A DNA stretch of 41,258 bases from an uncultured Alphaproteobacteria bacterium (GCA_903909375.1 CAIVVM010000049.1:80568-121825); one strand, 5' to 3'. Shown: positions 1 to 8,948, counted from the stretch's first letter. Numbers and translations are program-made. Notes: generated from the letters alone by a model not told the origin.

Positions 1-108
1 CCGGTGATTGCAGTTGGCGCCGCATGACGCCATTGACGGAGCCGAGCGCAGCTGGCGGGCGCACCCGCGGCGGTGGGTGCTGGAAACTGCCGCCATCAGA
101 CACGAAAC

Positions 109-135
109 GCCGCCGAGTCGCCGATCAACGGCGGC
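109..135 (-). terminator. Possible weak hairpin after the PEPxxWA-CTERM gene
   Basis: A perfect 7-base inverted repeat (GCCGCCG at 109-115 and CGGCGGC at 129-135) lies just past the stop of the gene that reads leftward from 826. The loop is 13 bases. No strong T-run follows, so it may be only a chance GC-rich hairpin. Confidence 0.25.
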
Positions 136-154
136 TCATCGTCCGTCTTTTCAT

Positions 155-826
155 TCAGGCCGCGACCGCCGCGCGGCGACGGCGGAGCGCCGCGCCAACC
201 AGGCCGAATCCGCAGATCATCAGCGCCCAGGACGTAGGTTCCGGAACCGCGCCGAAGCCCGCCTTGAAATAGGCGTCGCTCGTGCCGCTGGCCGGGATCC
301 ATGCTTGATTGTACAATTTCCCGAAATCGAGCCCAGACTGGCTGTACACGAAGTTCCCAGCTATATTGGTATTGGCAATGGGCATGTAGTACTTGTTTTT
401 GAGCTGTCTTGGCAGTTCCGATATGCTTATGAATGCTACATAGGTGTCGCCCTCAATGACGGTAATCCCGCCTGTGTCAAAAGCGAATTCAACAAGGTTG
501 TTATCGTTCACGCTGCGCGTGGCGCTTCTGTAGAGAAGCGATCCCAGCCTATCGCCGGTCCACGTTCCGACATAGCCCTGGAAGTCCAGAAAGCCAGTAC
601 CTTCGGAACGTTCGCCGAGAAAGAGCGAGAAGTTGTTCATCGTCGTACCCCCCGCCACGAAGGTCTGGCCGAAGGACGGTCCGTTTGGCAAGCCGAAGCC
701 GTCGCCAATGGAGTAGTTGCTGATACCGCCGGGCGTGTTGTCAATATCCAGGGAGAATGCGGGCCCTGCCATGAGCAGGCCGGCTGCCAGGGCCGCGGCG
801 GCCATACGGCCGATGTTCGACATCAT
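155..826 (-). CDS. PEPxxWA-CTERM sorting-domain exported protein
   Basis: This 223-residue protein begins with a signal peptide (residues about 1-25, a hydrophobic AAALAAGLLMAG core ending near AFS). It ends with a classic sorting tail from about residue 194: VPEPTSWALMICGFG, a hydrophobic helix, then an RRRR cluster. In this family the tail is recognised and processed by an exosortase, giving a surface or secreted product often linked to extracellular polysaccharide. The middle (residues 30-190) is a beta-rich, glycine- and aromatic-rich region with no recognised catalytic motif; it resembles the generic choice-of-anchor domains typical of the class. The start is a double ATG at 826-821. No exosortase or polysaccharide gene is visible nearby, so its processing machinery must be elsewhere. 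The family call is secure; the specific role is unknown. Confidence 0.88.
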   Translation of the reverse strand: MMSNIGRMAAAALAAGLLMAGPAFSLDIDNTPGGISNYSIGDGFGLPNGPSFGQTFVAGGTTMNNFSLFLGERSEGTGFLDFQGYVGTWTGDRLGSLLYRSATRSVNDNNLVEFAFDTGGITVIEGDTYVAFISISELPRQLKNKYYMPIANTNIAGNFVYSQSGLDFGKLYNQAWIPASGTSDAYFKAGFGAVPEPTSWALMICGFGLVGAALRRRRAAVAA

Positions 827-1149
827 TCGACTAGATCCGTTGCAAAAATCTCACTTCGGACAAGGGGTCACAGACAGGGACCTTGATCGAGGACCACTTC
901 GGCCAATGTCGAGGACCCAAACACTGAAAGTATGGTAAACACTCACGTAATTGCGGAATCAGGGGCATCCCTGTGGGTGTTGTGCAGTGAAATTCTCCGC
1001 GGCGGTTCGACTGTGACAAACGCCTTTGATAGCCCGCCGTCCCAAGCCCGATAATCCGTTACGCTGGGGCTCGAAAGCGCCCACTAGCCCCAGGCCGACC
1101 CTGGCCAAGGCGCCGCACTACGCCAGTGTCTGGATCTATCCACGCGGTC
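827..1149. other. Gene-free stretch of about 320 bp
   Basis: This stretch lies upstream of the PEPxxWA-CTERM gene and downstream of the small Phd-like gene, both reading leftward. It should hold the promoter of the former. I see no convincing coding frame, strong hairpin or recognisable operator. A 62-residue open frame at 831-1019 on the minus strand has unremarkable composition and no family resemblance. Confidence 0.5.
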
Positions 1150-1374
1150 CTAGAACTCATCCTCGATCGCCGAGCGGAAGGTCTCGTACACCTCGCGCAT
1201 CTGCTGCTCGGGCGGCGCCTCCGGCTCGGGGTCGACACGCGCAGGTGAAACACTCGCCGTCAGCCGCCCGACAACGGCGCCGTGCTGCACCAGCAAAAGT
1301 TCCTCACCGTCGCCGAGGTCGCTCAGCAGGGCCGCAATCTTCGGCGGCAGGTCGTCAAGATCGAGGCGGGCCAT
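1150..1374 (-). CDS. Small Phd/YefM-like protein, possible solitary antitoxin
   Basis: This 74-residue acidic protein has the segment [16 protein letters not shown] at about residues 22-37. It resembles the core of Phd/YefM (prevent-host-death) antitoxins, where a short strand is followed by a glycine and a second hydrophobic strand. The N-terminal [17 protein letters not shown] and the acidic helical C-terminus ([14 protein letters not shown]) fit a small DNA-binding or toxin-neutralising protein. It is divergent from ubiD, with 44 bases between the two start codons, so the promoters must overlap. No PIN, RelE or Doc-type toxin partner is visible on either side, so if it is an antitoxin it stands alone here. 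The gene looks real from its codon use, but the family call is a similarity judgement by eye. Confidence 0.6.
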   Translation of the reverse strand: MARLDLDDLPPKIAALLSDLGDGEELLLVQHGAVVGRLTASVSPARVDPEPEAPPEQQMREVYETFRSAIEDEF

Positions 1375-1418
1375 TGCGCCATCCTAGACCCCTTCCGGCG
1401 AGACGGGTACACCGCCGC

Positions 1419-2945
1419 ATGGCCTATAAATCCCTGCGCGAATTCCTGGACAAGCTGGAGGCGGCCGGCGAACTGGTCCGCGTGACCGAGCCGGTCTCCA
1501 CCGTCCTTGAGATGACCGAGATCCAGCGGCGACTGCTGCGCGATGGCGGACCCGCCGTGCTGTTCGAGAATGTCATCCGGGCCGACGGCGAGCCCTCGTC
1601 GATGCCCTGCCTCGTGAACCTGTTCGGCACCGTCAAGCGGGTGGCCATGGGCGTGACGCTTGAAGGGCGCGAACGCACCACCGCCGAGGAACTGCGCGAG
1701 GTGGGTGAACTGCTGGCCTTCCTGCGTCAGCCCGAACCGCCGCGCGGGATCAAGGACGCCATGGAGATGCTGCCGCTGGCCCGCACCGTGATGTCCATGC
1801 GACCCGCCACGGTGAAGAAGGCCCCGGTGCAGGAGATCGTGCTCAAGGGCGACGACATCGACCTGACGAAACTGCCGATCCAGACCTGCTGGCCGGGGGA
1901 GCCCGCGCCCCTGATCACCTGGCCGCTGGTGGTCACCAAGGGGCCGTCGGACAAGCGCGAGGACAACTACAACCTCGGTATCTATCGCATGCAGGTGCTG
2001 GACAAGAACCGCACTGTCATGCGCTGGCTGGCCCATCGCGGCGGCGCCCAGCATCACCGCCGCTGGAAGGCCGAGGGCAAGCGCGAGCCGCTGCCCGCCT
2101 GCGCGGTGATCGGCGCCGATCCCGGGACCATCCTGGCCGCCGTGACGCCGGTGCCGGACACGCTGTCGGAGTACCAGTTCGCGGGCCTGCTGCGCGGCTC
2201 GAAGCTGGACCTCGTGCCCGCCAAGACCGTGCCGCTGATGGTGCCGGCCCAGGCGGAGATCGTGCTGGAAGGCCATGTGCTGCTGGATGACTACGCCGAC
2301 GAGGGGCCCTACGGCGACCACACCGGCTACTACAATTCCGTCGAGAAGTTCCCGATCTTCCAGGTGACCGCGATCACCATGCGGAAGAACCCGATCTATC
2401 TGACCACCTTCACGGGCCGCCCGCCGGATGAGCCCAGCGTGCTGGGCGAGGCGTTGAACGAGGTGTTCATTCCGCTGCTGCAGCAGCAGTTCCCGGAGAT
2501 CGTCGACTTCTGGCTGCCGCCGGAAGGCTGCAGCTACCGGATCGCGGTTGTCTCGATGAAGAAGGGCTACCCGGGTCACGCCAAGCGCGTGATGATGGGC
2601 GTCTGGAGCTATCTGCGGCAGTTCATGTATACCAAGTGGGTCATCGTCGTGGACGACGACATCAACGCCCGCGACTGGAAGGACGTTATGTGGGCGCTGT
2701 CCACCCGCATGGATCCGGCCCGCGACATCACCGTGATCGAGAACACCCCCATCGACTATCTGGACTTTGCCTCGCCGGAGAGCGGCCTGGGTTCCAAGAT
2801 CGGGCTGGACGCCACCAACAAATGGCCGCCCGAGACCCATCGCGAGTGGGGCGAGAAGCTCGGCATGGACGAGGCCACCATCGCGGCGGTCACGGAGAAG
2901 TGGTCCAGATTGGGCCTGCCGGGGGATGGACGACCGGTAGAATGA
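1419..2945 (+). CDS. ubiD: UbiD 3-octaprenyl-4-hydroxybenzoate decarboxylase
   Basis: This 508-residue UbiD-family decarboxylase should remove the carboxyl group of polyprenyl-4-hydroxybenzoate in ubiquinone synthesis. The family uses the prenylated flavin cofactor made by UbiX. Highly conserved blocks are present: [11 protein letters not shown] and [13 protein letters not shown] (metal and prenyl-FMN region), the acidic [18 protein letters not shown] block carrying catalytic glutamates, [46 protein letters not shown], and the C-terminal [22 protein letters not shown]. These match the quinone-pathway UbiD type closely, rather than the phenolic-acid decarboxylase branches. The frame is open well upstream (from 1026), but homologous sequence begins at [10 protein letters not shown], so I chose the ATG at 1419. 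No ubiX gene is in the window. A MAPEG gene follows 14 bases later and may be co-transcribed. Confidence 0.94.
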   Translation: MAYKSLREFLDKLEAAGELVRVTEPVSTVLEMTEIQRRLLRDGGPAVLFENVIRADGEPSSMPCLVNLFGTVKRVAMGVTLEGRERTTAEELREVGELLAFLRQPEPPRGIKDAMEMLPLARTVMSMRPATVKKAPVQEIVLKGDDIDLTKLPIQTCWPGEPAPLITWPLVVTKGPSDKREDNYNLGIYRMQVLDKNRTVMRWLAHRGGAQHHRRWKAEGKREPLPACAVIGADPGTILAAVTPVPDTLSEYQFAGLLRGSKLDLVPAKTVPLMVPAQAEIVLEGHVLLDDYADEGPYGDHTGYYNSVEKFPIFQVTAITMRKNPIYLTTFTGRPPDEPSVLGEALNEVFIPLLQQQFPEIVDFWLPPEGCSYRIAVVSMKKGYPGHAKRVMMGVWSYLRQFMYTKWVIVVDDDINARDWKDVMWALSTRMDPARDITVIENTPIDYLDFASPESGLGSKIGLDATNKWPPETHREWGEKLGMDEATIAAVTEKWSRLGLPGDGRPVE

Positions 2946-2959
2946 GGTAAGGAGGAAAA

Positions 2960-3361
2960 ATGGATCCCCAAGCTTCAGCACACGCCGCCGCCCTCTGGAC
3001 CGGCCTGCATCTGATCCTCCTGCTGGTGCTCTCGGTGCTGGTGACCCGCCAGCGGCGCAAGCATCACGTCGAGATCGGCGACGGCGGCGTTCCGGCGCTG
3101 AACCAGGCCATCCGCGCGTTCGGCAATGCGACGGAATATGTTCCCGCCGCGCTGATCGGCCTGGCCGTTCTGGCTCTGGCCAGCGCCATGCCGCTGTTGA
3201 TCCACCTGATCGGGTTTATGCTGCTGACGGGACGGGTGATGCACGCCGCCGGCCTGTCTCGCAGCACGGGCGTCTCCTGGCTGAGGACAGCGGGCGTGCT
3301 GGCGACGTGGATCGCCTACATCGCGCTGGCTGCGTCATTGTTGTTCTACGCGGTGCCCTAG
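2960..3361 (+). CDS. MAPEG-family membrane protein
   Basis: This 133-residue integral membrane protein appears to have four hydrophobic segments: about residues 10-27, 60-78, 80-95 and 110-131. The basic loop RQRRKHH and the FGNATEYVPAALIGLAVL region are typical of bacterial MAPEG proteins (membrane-associated proteins in eicosanoid and glutathione metabolism). In that family this region contributes to glutathione or lipid-substrate binding. The start is well supported by a strong AAGGAGG ribosome site 5-6 bases before the ATG. It lies 14 bases after ubiD, so co-transcription is likely, although a direct metabolic link is not evident. The substrate cannot be read from the sequence. Confidence 0.86.
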   Translation: MDPQASAHAAALWTGLHLILLLVLSVLVTRQRRKHHVEIGDGGVPALNQAIRAFGNATEYVPAALIGLAVLALASAMPLLIHLIGFMLLTGRVMHAAGLSRSTGVSWLRTAGVLATWIAYIALAASLLFYAVP

Positions 3362-3398
3362 GGTTGTTCCGGAGAGCCCGGTCGGCCATATCCCTCAG

Positions 3399-4730
3399 AT
3401 GAACGAGACTCTTCTGAACGACGTCGTGGCCGCTGCCCTGAAGGCGGGCGCCGACGCCGCCGAAGCTGTGGGTGCTGAGCGACGCAGCCTTTCCATCGGG
3501 GTGCGCAACGGGGCGCTTGAGGAAGTGGAGCGCGAGGAATCGCGGGATCTGGGCCTGCGCGTCTTCGTCGGCCAGCGCCAGGCGACCGTGTCCGGCTCCG
3601 ACATTTCGGCGGAAGCGCGCGCAAAACTGGTCGCCCGCGCCGTGGCGATGGCGCGACTGGCCCCCGAGGATCCCTATGGCGGACTGGCCGATCCGGACCG
3701 GTTGGCGCGGGGGCCCCTGCCTGACCTGGACCTGTATGACCCCACCGAACCCTCGCCGCTTGAGCTTGAGGACCGCGCCCGCACGGCCGAAGCCGCGGCG
3801 CGGGAAGTGCCGAAGGTAACCAACTCCGATGGCGGCAGTGGATCCTGGTCATCGTCGCAATGGACCATGGTGACCAGCAGCGGGTTCGCAGGCGTCCACC
3901 GGGCCTCGGGCTTTGCTATTGGCGCCTCGGCCATCGCCGGCGATGCGGACGGCATGGAGACCGGCTACGATGGCCGTTCCGCCCGTTGGCAGGCCGATTT
4001 GCCTTCGCCCGAGAGCCTTGGCGCTGAAGCCGGTCGCCGGGCAGCGTCGCGACTTGGCGCTCGCAAGATTGCGTCAACCACCGCGCCAGTGATCTTCGAG
4101 AACCGTCTGGCGGGATCGCTGCTCAGTCCGCTGATCGGCGGAATCTCCGGGCCGTCCATCGCGCGCGGCACCTCGTTCCTGAAGGACAAGCTTGGACAGC
4201 AGCTTTTCGCCAAAGGGATCGTGATTTCGGACGATCCGCACCGCCTGCGAGGTCTCGGCTCCTCTCCCTTCGATGACGAGGGTGTGGCTAATAGGGCCCG
4301 CAACCTGATCGACGACGGGGTCCTGACCACCTGGCTGCTGAATTCCTCCTCGGCGCGGCAACTGGGCCTCACCACCACCGGCCACGCCTCGCGCGGCCTG
4401 GCCGGGCCGCCGGGCGTCTCGACATCGAACCTGACTTTCCATCCGGGCGAACGCGATCTGGCCGGTCTGATGCAGGACGCCAGGGCAGGCCTGCTGGTGA
4501 CTTCGATGTTCGGTCCCTCGCTCAATGGCAACACCGGCGACTGGTCGGTGGGGTGTTCGGGCTTCTGGTTCGAGGCTGGTGAGATCGCCTATCCGGTCAA
4601 CGAGATCACTGTCGCGGGCAACCTGCTGGATATCTTTGCACGCGTTGTGCCCGGCGCGGATCTTGAGATCCGGGGGTCTGCCAATTCGCCGTCCCTGCTG
4701 GTCGATGGGCTGGCCATCGCGGGGCTATGA
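3399..4730 (+). CDS. pmbA: TldD/PmbA-family protein, PmbA (TldE) type
   Basis: This 443-residue member of the TldD/PmbA family belongs to a group whose two subunits form a protease that cuts small modified peptides and misfolded products. The N-terminal part carries SIGVRNGALEEVEREESRDLGLRVFVG, the usual entry fold. The C-terminal part has GTSFLKDKLGQQ, the long DDEGVANRARNLIDDGVLTTWL block, and GHASRGLAGPPGVSTSNL. I see no HExxxH zinc-binding motif, so this is the non-catalytic PmbA/TldE subunit rather than TldD, and no tldD gene is in the window. Its last four bases overlap the ATG of the phosphatase gene behind it (ATGA), which indicates translational coupling. Confidence 0.92.
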   Translation: MNETLLNDVVAAALKAGADAAEAVGAERRSLSIGVRNGALEEVEREESRDLGLRVFVGQRQATVSGSDISAEARAKLVARAVAMARLAPEDPYGGLADPDRLARGPLPDLDLYDPTEPSPLELEDRARTAEAAAREVPKVTNSDGGSGSWSSSQWTMVTSSGFAGVHRASGFAIGASAIAGDADGMETGYDGRSARWQADLPSPESLGAEAGRRAASRLGARKIASTTAPVIFENRLAGSLLSPLIGGISGPSIARGTSFLKDKLGQQLFAKGIVISDDPHRLRGLGSSPFDDEGVANRARNLIDDGVLTTWLLNSSSARQLGLTTTGHASRGLAGPPGVSTSNLTFHPGERDLAGLMQDARAGLLVTSMFGPSLNGNTGDWSVGCSGFWFEAGEIAYPVNEITVAGNLLDIFARVVPGADLEIRGSANSPSLLVDGLAIAGL

Positions 4731-5512
4731 CCCTCGATCTGGCGCTGATTACCGAGGCCGCTCATGCTGCCGGCGCACTGGCGCGGGATATGCGCAGGAA
4801 GGGTCTGCAGGTCGAGTACAAGGATGACCGCAGCCCGGTCACCGACGCCGATCTGGCCACGGACGCCCTGCTGACCGAACGTCTGCGCGCGGCACGGCCA
4901 GACTACGGCTGGTTGTCGGAAGAGACCGCTGACGCCACTCACCGTCTGGATTGTCGCCGCATCTTCGTGGTCGATCCCATCGACGGCACGCGGGCCTTCC
5001 TGAATGACCGGCCCTGGTGGTCAGTGGCGATCGCCATCGTCGAAGACGGTGTGGCGGTGGCCGGCGTGGTCTATGCGCCGGAGTTTGAGCAGACCTATGT
5101 CGCCACCGCTGGCGGCGGCGCCCGGTTGAACGGTGCGCCGATCCAACCCAGCTCCGCCCTGTTGCTGGAAGACTGCCGGATGGCGGGCGATCCGTCGCTT
5201 TTCAGACATCCGGCCTGGCCGCAGCCATGGCCGAGCATGAGGGTAGAGCCCAGGAACTCCACGGCCTATCGCATGTGCCTGGTGGCCTCCGGGGATTTCG
5301 ACGCGGCGGTCGCGCCGGTGAGAAAAAGTGACTGGGATGTCGCTGCGGGCGACCTTATTGCCCGCGAGGCCGGCTGTTTTGTCGGCGATCACCTGGGCGC
5401 CGCGTTTCGCTACAATCGCCCACGGCCGTCGCAGGCGAGCCTGATCTGCGCTACCCCGGCGTTGGCCCCATTGATCCTGGACCGCGTTCGGCATATTGGC
5501 GCATCCAGATGA
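4727..5512 (+). CDS. Inositol monophosphatase-family protein, CysQ-like
   Basis: This 261-residue protein belongs to the Mg-dependent inositol monophosphatase superfamily. Metal-binding motifs are clear: the SEE of WLSEETAD at about residues 65-67, DPIDGTRAFL at about 84-93, and SDWDVAAGDLIAREAG at about 203-218. In alphaproteobacteria, relatives in this setting are usually annotated as 3'(2'),5'-bisphosphate nucleotidase (CysQ), which clears the phosphonucleotide by-product of sulfate activation. Inositol-1-phosphate or histidinol-phosphate phosphatase cannot be excluded from sequence alone. The start ATG overlaps the pmbA stop by four bases, and the DUF4170 gene follows 22 bases later, so the three genes form one operon. 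Confidence 0.88.
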   Translation: MTLDLALITEAAHAAGALARDMRRKGLQVEYKDDRSPVTDADLATDALLTERLRAARPDYGWLSEETADATHRLDCRRIFVVDPIDGTRAFLNDRPWWSVAIAIVEDGVAVAGVVYAPEFEQTYVATAGGGARLNGAPIQPSSALLLEDCRMAGDPSLFRHPAWPQPWPSMRVEPRNSTAYRMCLVASGDFDAAVAPVRKSDWDVAAGDLIAREAGCFVGDHLGAAFRYNRPRPSQASLICATPALAPLILDRVRHIGASR

Positions 5513-5534
5513 TTTCATTTGAAACGACCTGACC

Positions 5535-5768
5535 ATGCCGCACAGACAATTGCTCCACCTCGTCATCGGCGGGGAACTGAAATCCCTCGATGGAACGCCG
5601 GAGTTCAGCGATCTGACAAAGGTCGACCTGGTCGGCGCCTATCCGACCTATGACGACGCGGTCCGCGCCTGGCGGGCCAAGGCCCAGCAGACCGTCGACA
5701 ACGCCCTGATGCGCTACTTCATCATCCACGCGCACAAGCTGCTGGCGCCTGGCGACGACGACGGCTGA
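5535..5768 (+). CDS. DUF4170 domain protein
   Basis: This 77-residue protein matches the DUF4170 family by its RQLLHLVIGGELKSLDG start, the VGAYPTYDDAVRAWRAKAQQTVDNA helix, and the RYFIIHAHKLLAP ending. The family is small, mostly alphaproteobacterial, and has no established function. It is commonly found right behind a CysQ-like phosphatase, as here, which suggests a linked but unproven role. The fold looks like a compact alpha/beta unit with no membrane segment or signal peptide. Its stop is only two bases from the stop of the convergent histidine kinase gene, so transcription from the two sides must collide or terminate inside the genes. Confidence 0.87.
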   Translation: MPHRQLLHLVIGGELKSLDGTPEFSDLTKVDLVGAYPTYDDAVRAWRAKAQQTVDNALMRYFIIHAHKLLAPGDDDG

Positions 5769-5770
5769 GC

Positions 5771-7978
5771 CTAGAGCCCTTGCACCGCCAGTGGTTCGGT
5801 ATCCTGGCCGGCGGCTATCGTCACAGGGTTGTCTGCTCCGGTTGACCAGCGACCCAGCATGTTCAACAGCTGCTCGGGGCTGATCGGTTTGCCAAGATGG
5901 TCGTCCATCCCGGCTTCGAGGCAGCGCGCGACCTGTTCCGGAAGCACATTGGCCGTCAGGGCGATGATGGACACACGCCCACCGTCCACTGCTTCGGCGG
6001 CGCGAATGCGGCGTGTTGCGGTCAGGCCGTCCATGTTTGGCATCTGGACGTCCATCAGGATCAGGTCGTAGGCCGCCCTTGCGGCGGCCTCAACAGCCTC
6101 GACGCCGTCGTTGGCGGTCTCGATATCCACGTCAAAGGGCTCGAGAAGGGCGCATACCAGCTCGCGGTTCACCGGGTTGTCGTCGACCAGCAACAGCCGC
6201 AGCGCCTGGCCAGCTTCCATCGCGGGCGTGGCTTCTGGCTCGTCCATGCGTACGGCCTCCACCGCCGGCATGATAACCTCAAACCAGAAAGTAGAACCCT
6301 TTCCGGGCTCGCTCTCCACGGCGATCTGTCCGCCCAGCGCTTCGATGATCCGCCGCGAGATCGCCAGACCCAGGCCCGTGCCGCCATACTGGCGTGACAC
6401 CGAAGCGTCAGCCTGGGTGAAACGTCCGAATATGCCCTCGATCTGGTCGGAAGGAATTCCGATCCCGGTGTCGCGCACCGAGACGCGCAGCTTGCGCTGA
6501 TCGCCCACCGCAGCCTGCCGGATCACAACCTTGATTTCGCCTGAGGCCGTGAACTTCACGGCGTTGGACAACAGATTGGTCAGTACCTGGCGAAGACGCG
6601 CGCCGTCGCCCAGCAGGCTGCCCTTGAAGCCGTCTGCTTCCACCGAGAGGTAGAGGTCCTTGGCGGCGACCTGGTTGGCCAGCAGCGCGACGGTGGATTG
6701 GGCCATCGTCAACGGATCGAAGGGATGGGCGTCGAGCTCCACAGCTCCGGCTTCCAGCCGGGAGAAATCAAGCACGTCGTTGACCACGCTCAAGAGGTTC
6801 TCGCTGGCGTCGCAGATGATGCCCACCTGGCGAGCGTGGAGGGGTTTGAGATCCTGGGAGTCTTTCAGAAGGCTGGAGAAGCCGACGATGGCGGTGAGCG
6901 GCGTCCGCAGCTCATGGGTCATGTTCGCGAGGAAGTCTGACTTGGCCTTGAGCGCTGCCTTCGCATCATCCAGCGCGCGGTGCAGTTCCCGCTCCAGCTG
7001 CTTGCGTTCGGTCGCCACGCGGCCCGTGGAGAGCAAGCGGCCACTTCCGTCATTCAGCCGCTGGAACGTCCCTTCCACCCAGACGACGGAGCCATCCCTG
7101 TGAAACAGGCGGTAGTCGGCGTTGCGCGGGCCGTTCTCAGGCGTGAGAGTCTGGAATATGGACCGGATCAGTTCGACATCGTCGGGATGAGGCGCCGCGA
7201 AATTCGGGAACTTGGCCCGGTCCCCCAGCGTGTAGCCGAACGTGCGAACGACGGAAGGCGTGCTGTAGATCGGGCTTCCGTCCGGAGCCCAAAGCGCGAT
7301 CATGTCGCTCTGGTTGTCGGCCAGCAGCCTGTAGAGGGTCTCACTTTCCCGCGACCGCTCGAGGGCGCGCTCGGCTTCGGCCTTGTGGCGGATGAGATCC
7401 TCGAAGCCCCGTGCATTGCCGAACTGCAGGTACCGGGCGTTGGCGACAAAAACGACGCCGAGGGCGGCGAACAACAAGGGCGTCTGCCCTTCGCCGATGG
7501 CATAGAGGTTCCAGACCAATGCCACCGCAGCCGCAGGGGCGGTGGCGAGGAACATGTGTCGATGCAGGCTATGCTGCGCGCCAACTGTCAAAAGAATGCC
7601 AGCGGCCAGAGTGACGCCAACCAGCTGGGGCACAGCGCCTCCCGGGATTGTGAAAAAGCAGGGCAAGGCCGCGAGGGTGCTGAGTGCGGCGGACAGGCCG
7701 ATCAACTCGGCCTGTAGTCTGTTGTAGATCGCCGCATTGAGGCAGCCCAGAACCTTCTGCGCCCGACGCCACCAGACCATCAGCGCGACCTCGCCCGCCG
7801 CATAGGTCAAGGCCCAGAGCGCAGCCAGGACAGGAGACCAGACCTCCATGACTGTCGTCACCCCGGCGACGAGCGCAATACTGACCAATCGAACCGCCAG
7901 CTGGTCGCCGTAGGTGCGGTTGTAGTAGGTCGCCAGGGTCGTCCCGTAGACCGAGTTGAAGGTATGGGGGTTTTCCAC
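5771..7978 (-). CDS. Membrane-bound hybrid sensor histidine kinase
   Basis: This 735-residue hybrid kinase begins with a membrane part of roughly six hydrophobic helices (about residues 25-190). Then come a PAS domain (about 215-325), HisKA with the phospho-acceptor histidine in NMTHELRTPL (about residue 355), and HATPase_c with its NLLSNAVKF, DTGIGIP and GGTGLGLAI boxes (about 450-570). A C-terminal receiver domain follows, with phospho-accepting aspartate in LILMDVQMP (about residue 643) and the usual DDN and KP residues. The frame stays open upstream to 8296, but that part reads through the start of a divergent gene and is low-complexity. I therefore chose the GTG at 7978 (VENPHTFNSVYG). 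No separate response regulator or HPt gene is adjacent, so it is an orphan whose signal and output are unknown. Confidence 0.9.
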   Translation of the reverse strand: MENPHTFNSVYGTTLATYYNRTYGDQLAVRLVSIALVAGVTTVMEVWSPVLAALWALTYAAGEVALMVWWRRAQKVLGCLNAAIYNRLQAELIGLSAALSTLAALPCFFTIPGGAVPQLVGVTLAAGILLTVGAQHSLHRHMFLATAPAAAVALVWNLYAIGEGQTPLLFAALGVVFVANARYLQFGNARGFEDLIRHKAEAERALERSRESETLYRLLADNQSDMIALWAPDGSPIYSTPSVVRTFGYTLGDRAKFPNFAAPHPDDVELIRSIFQTLTPENGPRNADYRLFHRDGSVVWVEGTFQRLNDGSGRLLSTGRVATERKQLERELHRALDDAKAALKAKSDFLANMTHELRTPLTAIVGFSSLLKDSQDLKPLHARQVGIICDASENLLSVVNDVLDFSRLEAGAVELDAHPFDPLTMAQSTVALLANQVAAKDLYLSVEADGFKGSLLGDGARLRQVLTNLLSNAVKFTASGEIKVVIRQAAVGDQRKLRVSVRDTGIGIPSDQIEGIFGRFTQADASVSRQYGGTGLGLAISRRIIEALGGQIAVESEPGKGSTFWFEVIMPAVEAVRMDEPEATPAMEAGQALRLLLVDDNPVNRELVCALLEPFDVDIETANDGVEAVEAAARAAYDLILMDVQMPNMDGLTATRRIRAAEAVDGGRVSIIALTANVLPEQVARCLEAGMDDHLGKPISPEQLLNMLGRWSTGADNPVTIAAGQDTEPLAVQGL

Positions 7979-8081
7979 GCACTGTTTGTGACAAAAACCC
8001 GTAAAAGTTTTATAAAGACGTCGGATCGCGCCTTGGTTGTGGTTACTCGTCAGATTGGCATTTTCTCTATAGGCCTTCGTG

Positions 8082-8513
8082 ATGTCCAGCCTCACCGCAC
8101 CGCTGCGCCGCCTGATCGATCTGCCCGGCGTGAAAGACCTTGAGTTCCGGGCCGTCATGAAACGCGAGTTCGCCGAACCGGAAGCCAGGACAGAGTTCCC
8201 CGAGATCGACGCTTGCGCCCACGCCCTGTTCGGTCTGACCAATGACGACGCCGAACGCGCTGTCCGCCCCGCTGACTGGGACAACATCGAGCTCAAGACC
8301 GTGGCGGTTCAGGTGGCGGCGTTCGAGGATGCCGGGTGGGACGTCACCGATGACAAGCGCCGACCCCTGCGTGTGTTTGGCCATTTCAACCAGCCGCTTT
8401 GGTTGGCGATCAGAGGTGTGGCCGGAGCCCTCCCGTTCCAGGCCGAGCGCGGTGAGCCGGAGGCCTGGGTTTCGAAGCTGGAGGCCGAGGCCAAGCGGTT
8501 CCGGAAGCGGTAG
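8082..8513 (+). CDS. Conserved hypothetical protein, 143 residues
   Basis: I do not recognise a named family. This is a soluble protein with no signal peptide or membrane helix. It is rich in acidic and tryptophan residues, with a central stretch (DNIELKTVAVQVAAFEDAGWDV) and a charged helical C-terminus (WVSKLEAEAKRFRKR). Codon use is like its neighbours, and the start fits a divergent arrangement with the kinase (103 bases between starts). A GTG at 8079 directly precedes the ATG at 8082, and either could be used. The pairing with the kinase may only reflect a shared intergenic promoter region. Confidence 0.75.
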   Translation: MSSLTAPLRRLIDLPGVKDLEFRAVMKREFAEPEARTEFPEIDACAHALFGLTNDDAERAVRPADWDNIELKTVAVQVAAFEDAGWDVTDDKRRPLRVFGHFNQPLWLAIRGVAGALPFQAERGEPEAWVSKLEAEAKRFRKR

Positions 8514-8602
8514 GGTGATGGCCGAGACCGTTGATCTGCATCAAGGCGGCGCGGCGGCTGGATGGGATGGTCCGAAGCTACGGCCTGGAGCGATGACGTC
8601 GT

Positions 8603-8935
8603 ATGGACCGCCGCCTTGTCATGGTCGTGCTGACGCTCGCCCTGAGCGCCTGTGCGACGCTGGATACGCGCAAGCGCGATGATCCGGTCGTGCGCGGCCT
8701 TCAGATCGCTCAGCGGGCATGCGCCACCTGTCATGCGATCGAGGCGGGCGACGCTACCAGCCGCGCCAGACGCGCCGCGCCGTTTGCAAGCCTCGAAATG
8801 CGGCACACGGTTGGACTGGAAGGTCGATTGGCCGTCCTGACCAGCAAGGGCCACTACAGCATGGCGCCCTTCGTGCTCACGGTCGGCGAGCTGGCAGATC
8901 TACGGGCCTACATCGAGAGCCTGCATACCCACTGA
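8603..8935 (+). CDS. Small c-type cytochrome lipoprotein
   Basis: This 110-residue protein has an N-terminal lipoprotein signal ending in LALSAC, with the lipid-modified cysteine at residue 17. It is therefore probably anchored in a membrane facing the periplasm. A haem c attachment site CATCH is at residues 40-44 and a likely distal haem ligand methionine in HYSMAPF is near residue 87. These make it a class I cytochrome c-type electron carrier. The spacing from CxxCH to the distal methionine is normal for small mono-haem cytochromes. No dehydrogenase or oxidase gene is adjacent, so the partner is unknown. It converges on the DsbA-like gene with 13 bases between stops. Confidence 0.85.
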   Translation: MDRRLVMVVLTLALSACATLDTRKRDDPVVRGLQIAQRACATCHAIEAGDATSRARRAAPFASLEMRHTVGLEGRLAVLTSKGHYSMAPFVLTVGELADLRAYIESLHTH

Positions 8936-8948
8936 TCGGCGTGACACC

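Noticed and set aside
8..886. 292-codon plus-strand frame over the PEPxxWA-CTERM gene
   Set aside because: The minus-strand protein has a clear signal peptide and sorting tail; the plus-strand product has neither structure nor family features.
1026..1418. N-terminal extension of ubiD
   Set aside because: The frame is open, but the product is Pro/Arg/Ser-rich, overlaps the divergent small gene, and lies outside the conserved domain, which begins at MAYKSL.
1323..2981. 552-codon frame opposite ubiD
   Set aside because: It is antisense to a clearly conserved gene; the composition is low-complexity and His/Arg/Gly-rich, and it also overlaps the small divergent gene.
7979..8296. N-terminal extension of the hybrid kinase
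   Set aside because: It overlaps the divergent gene at 8082 and reads as a low-complexity Ser/Arg-rich stretch.
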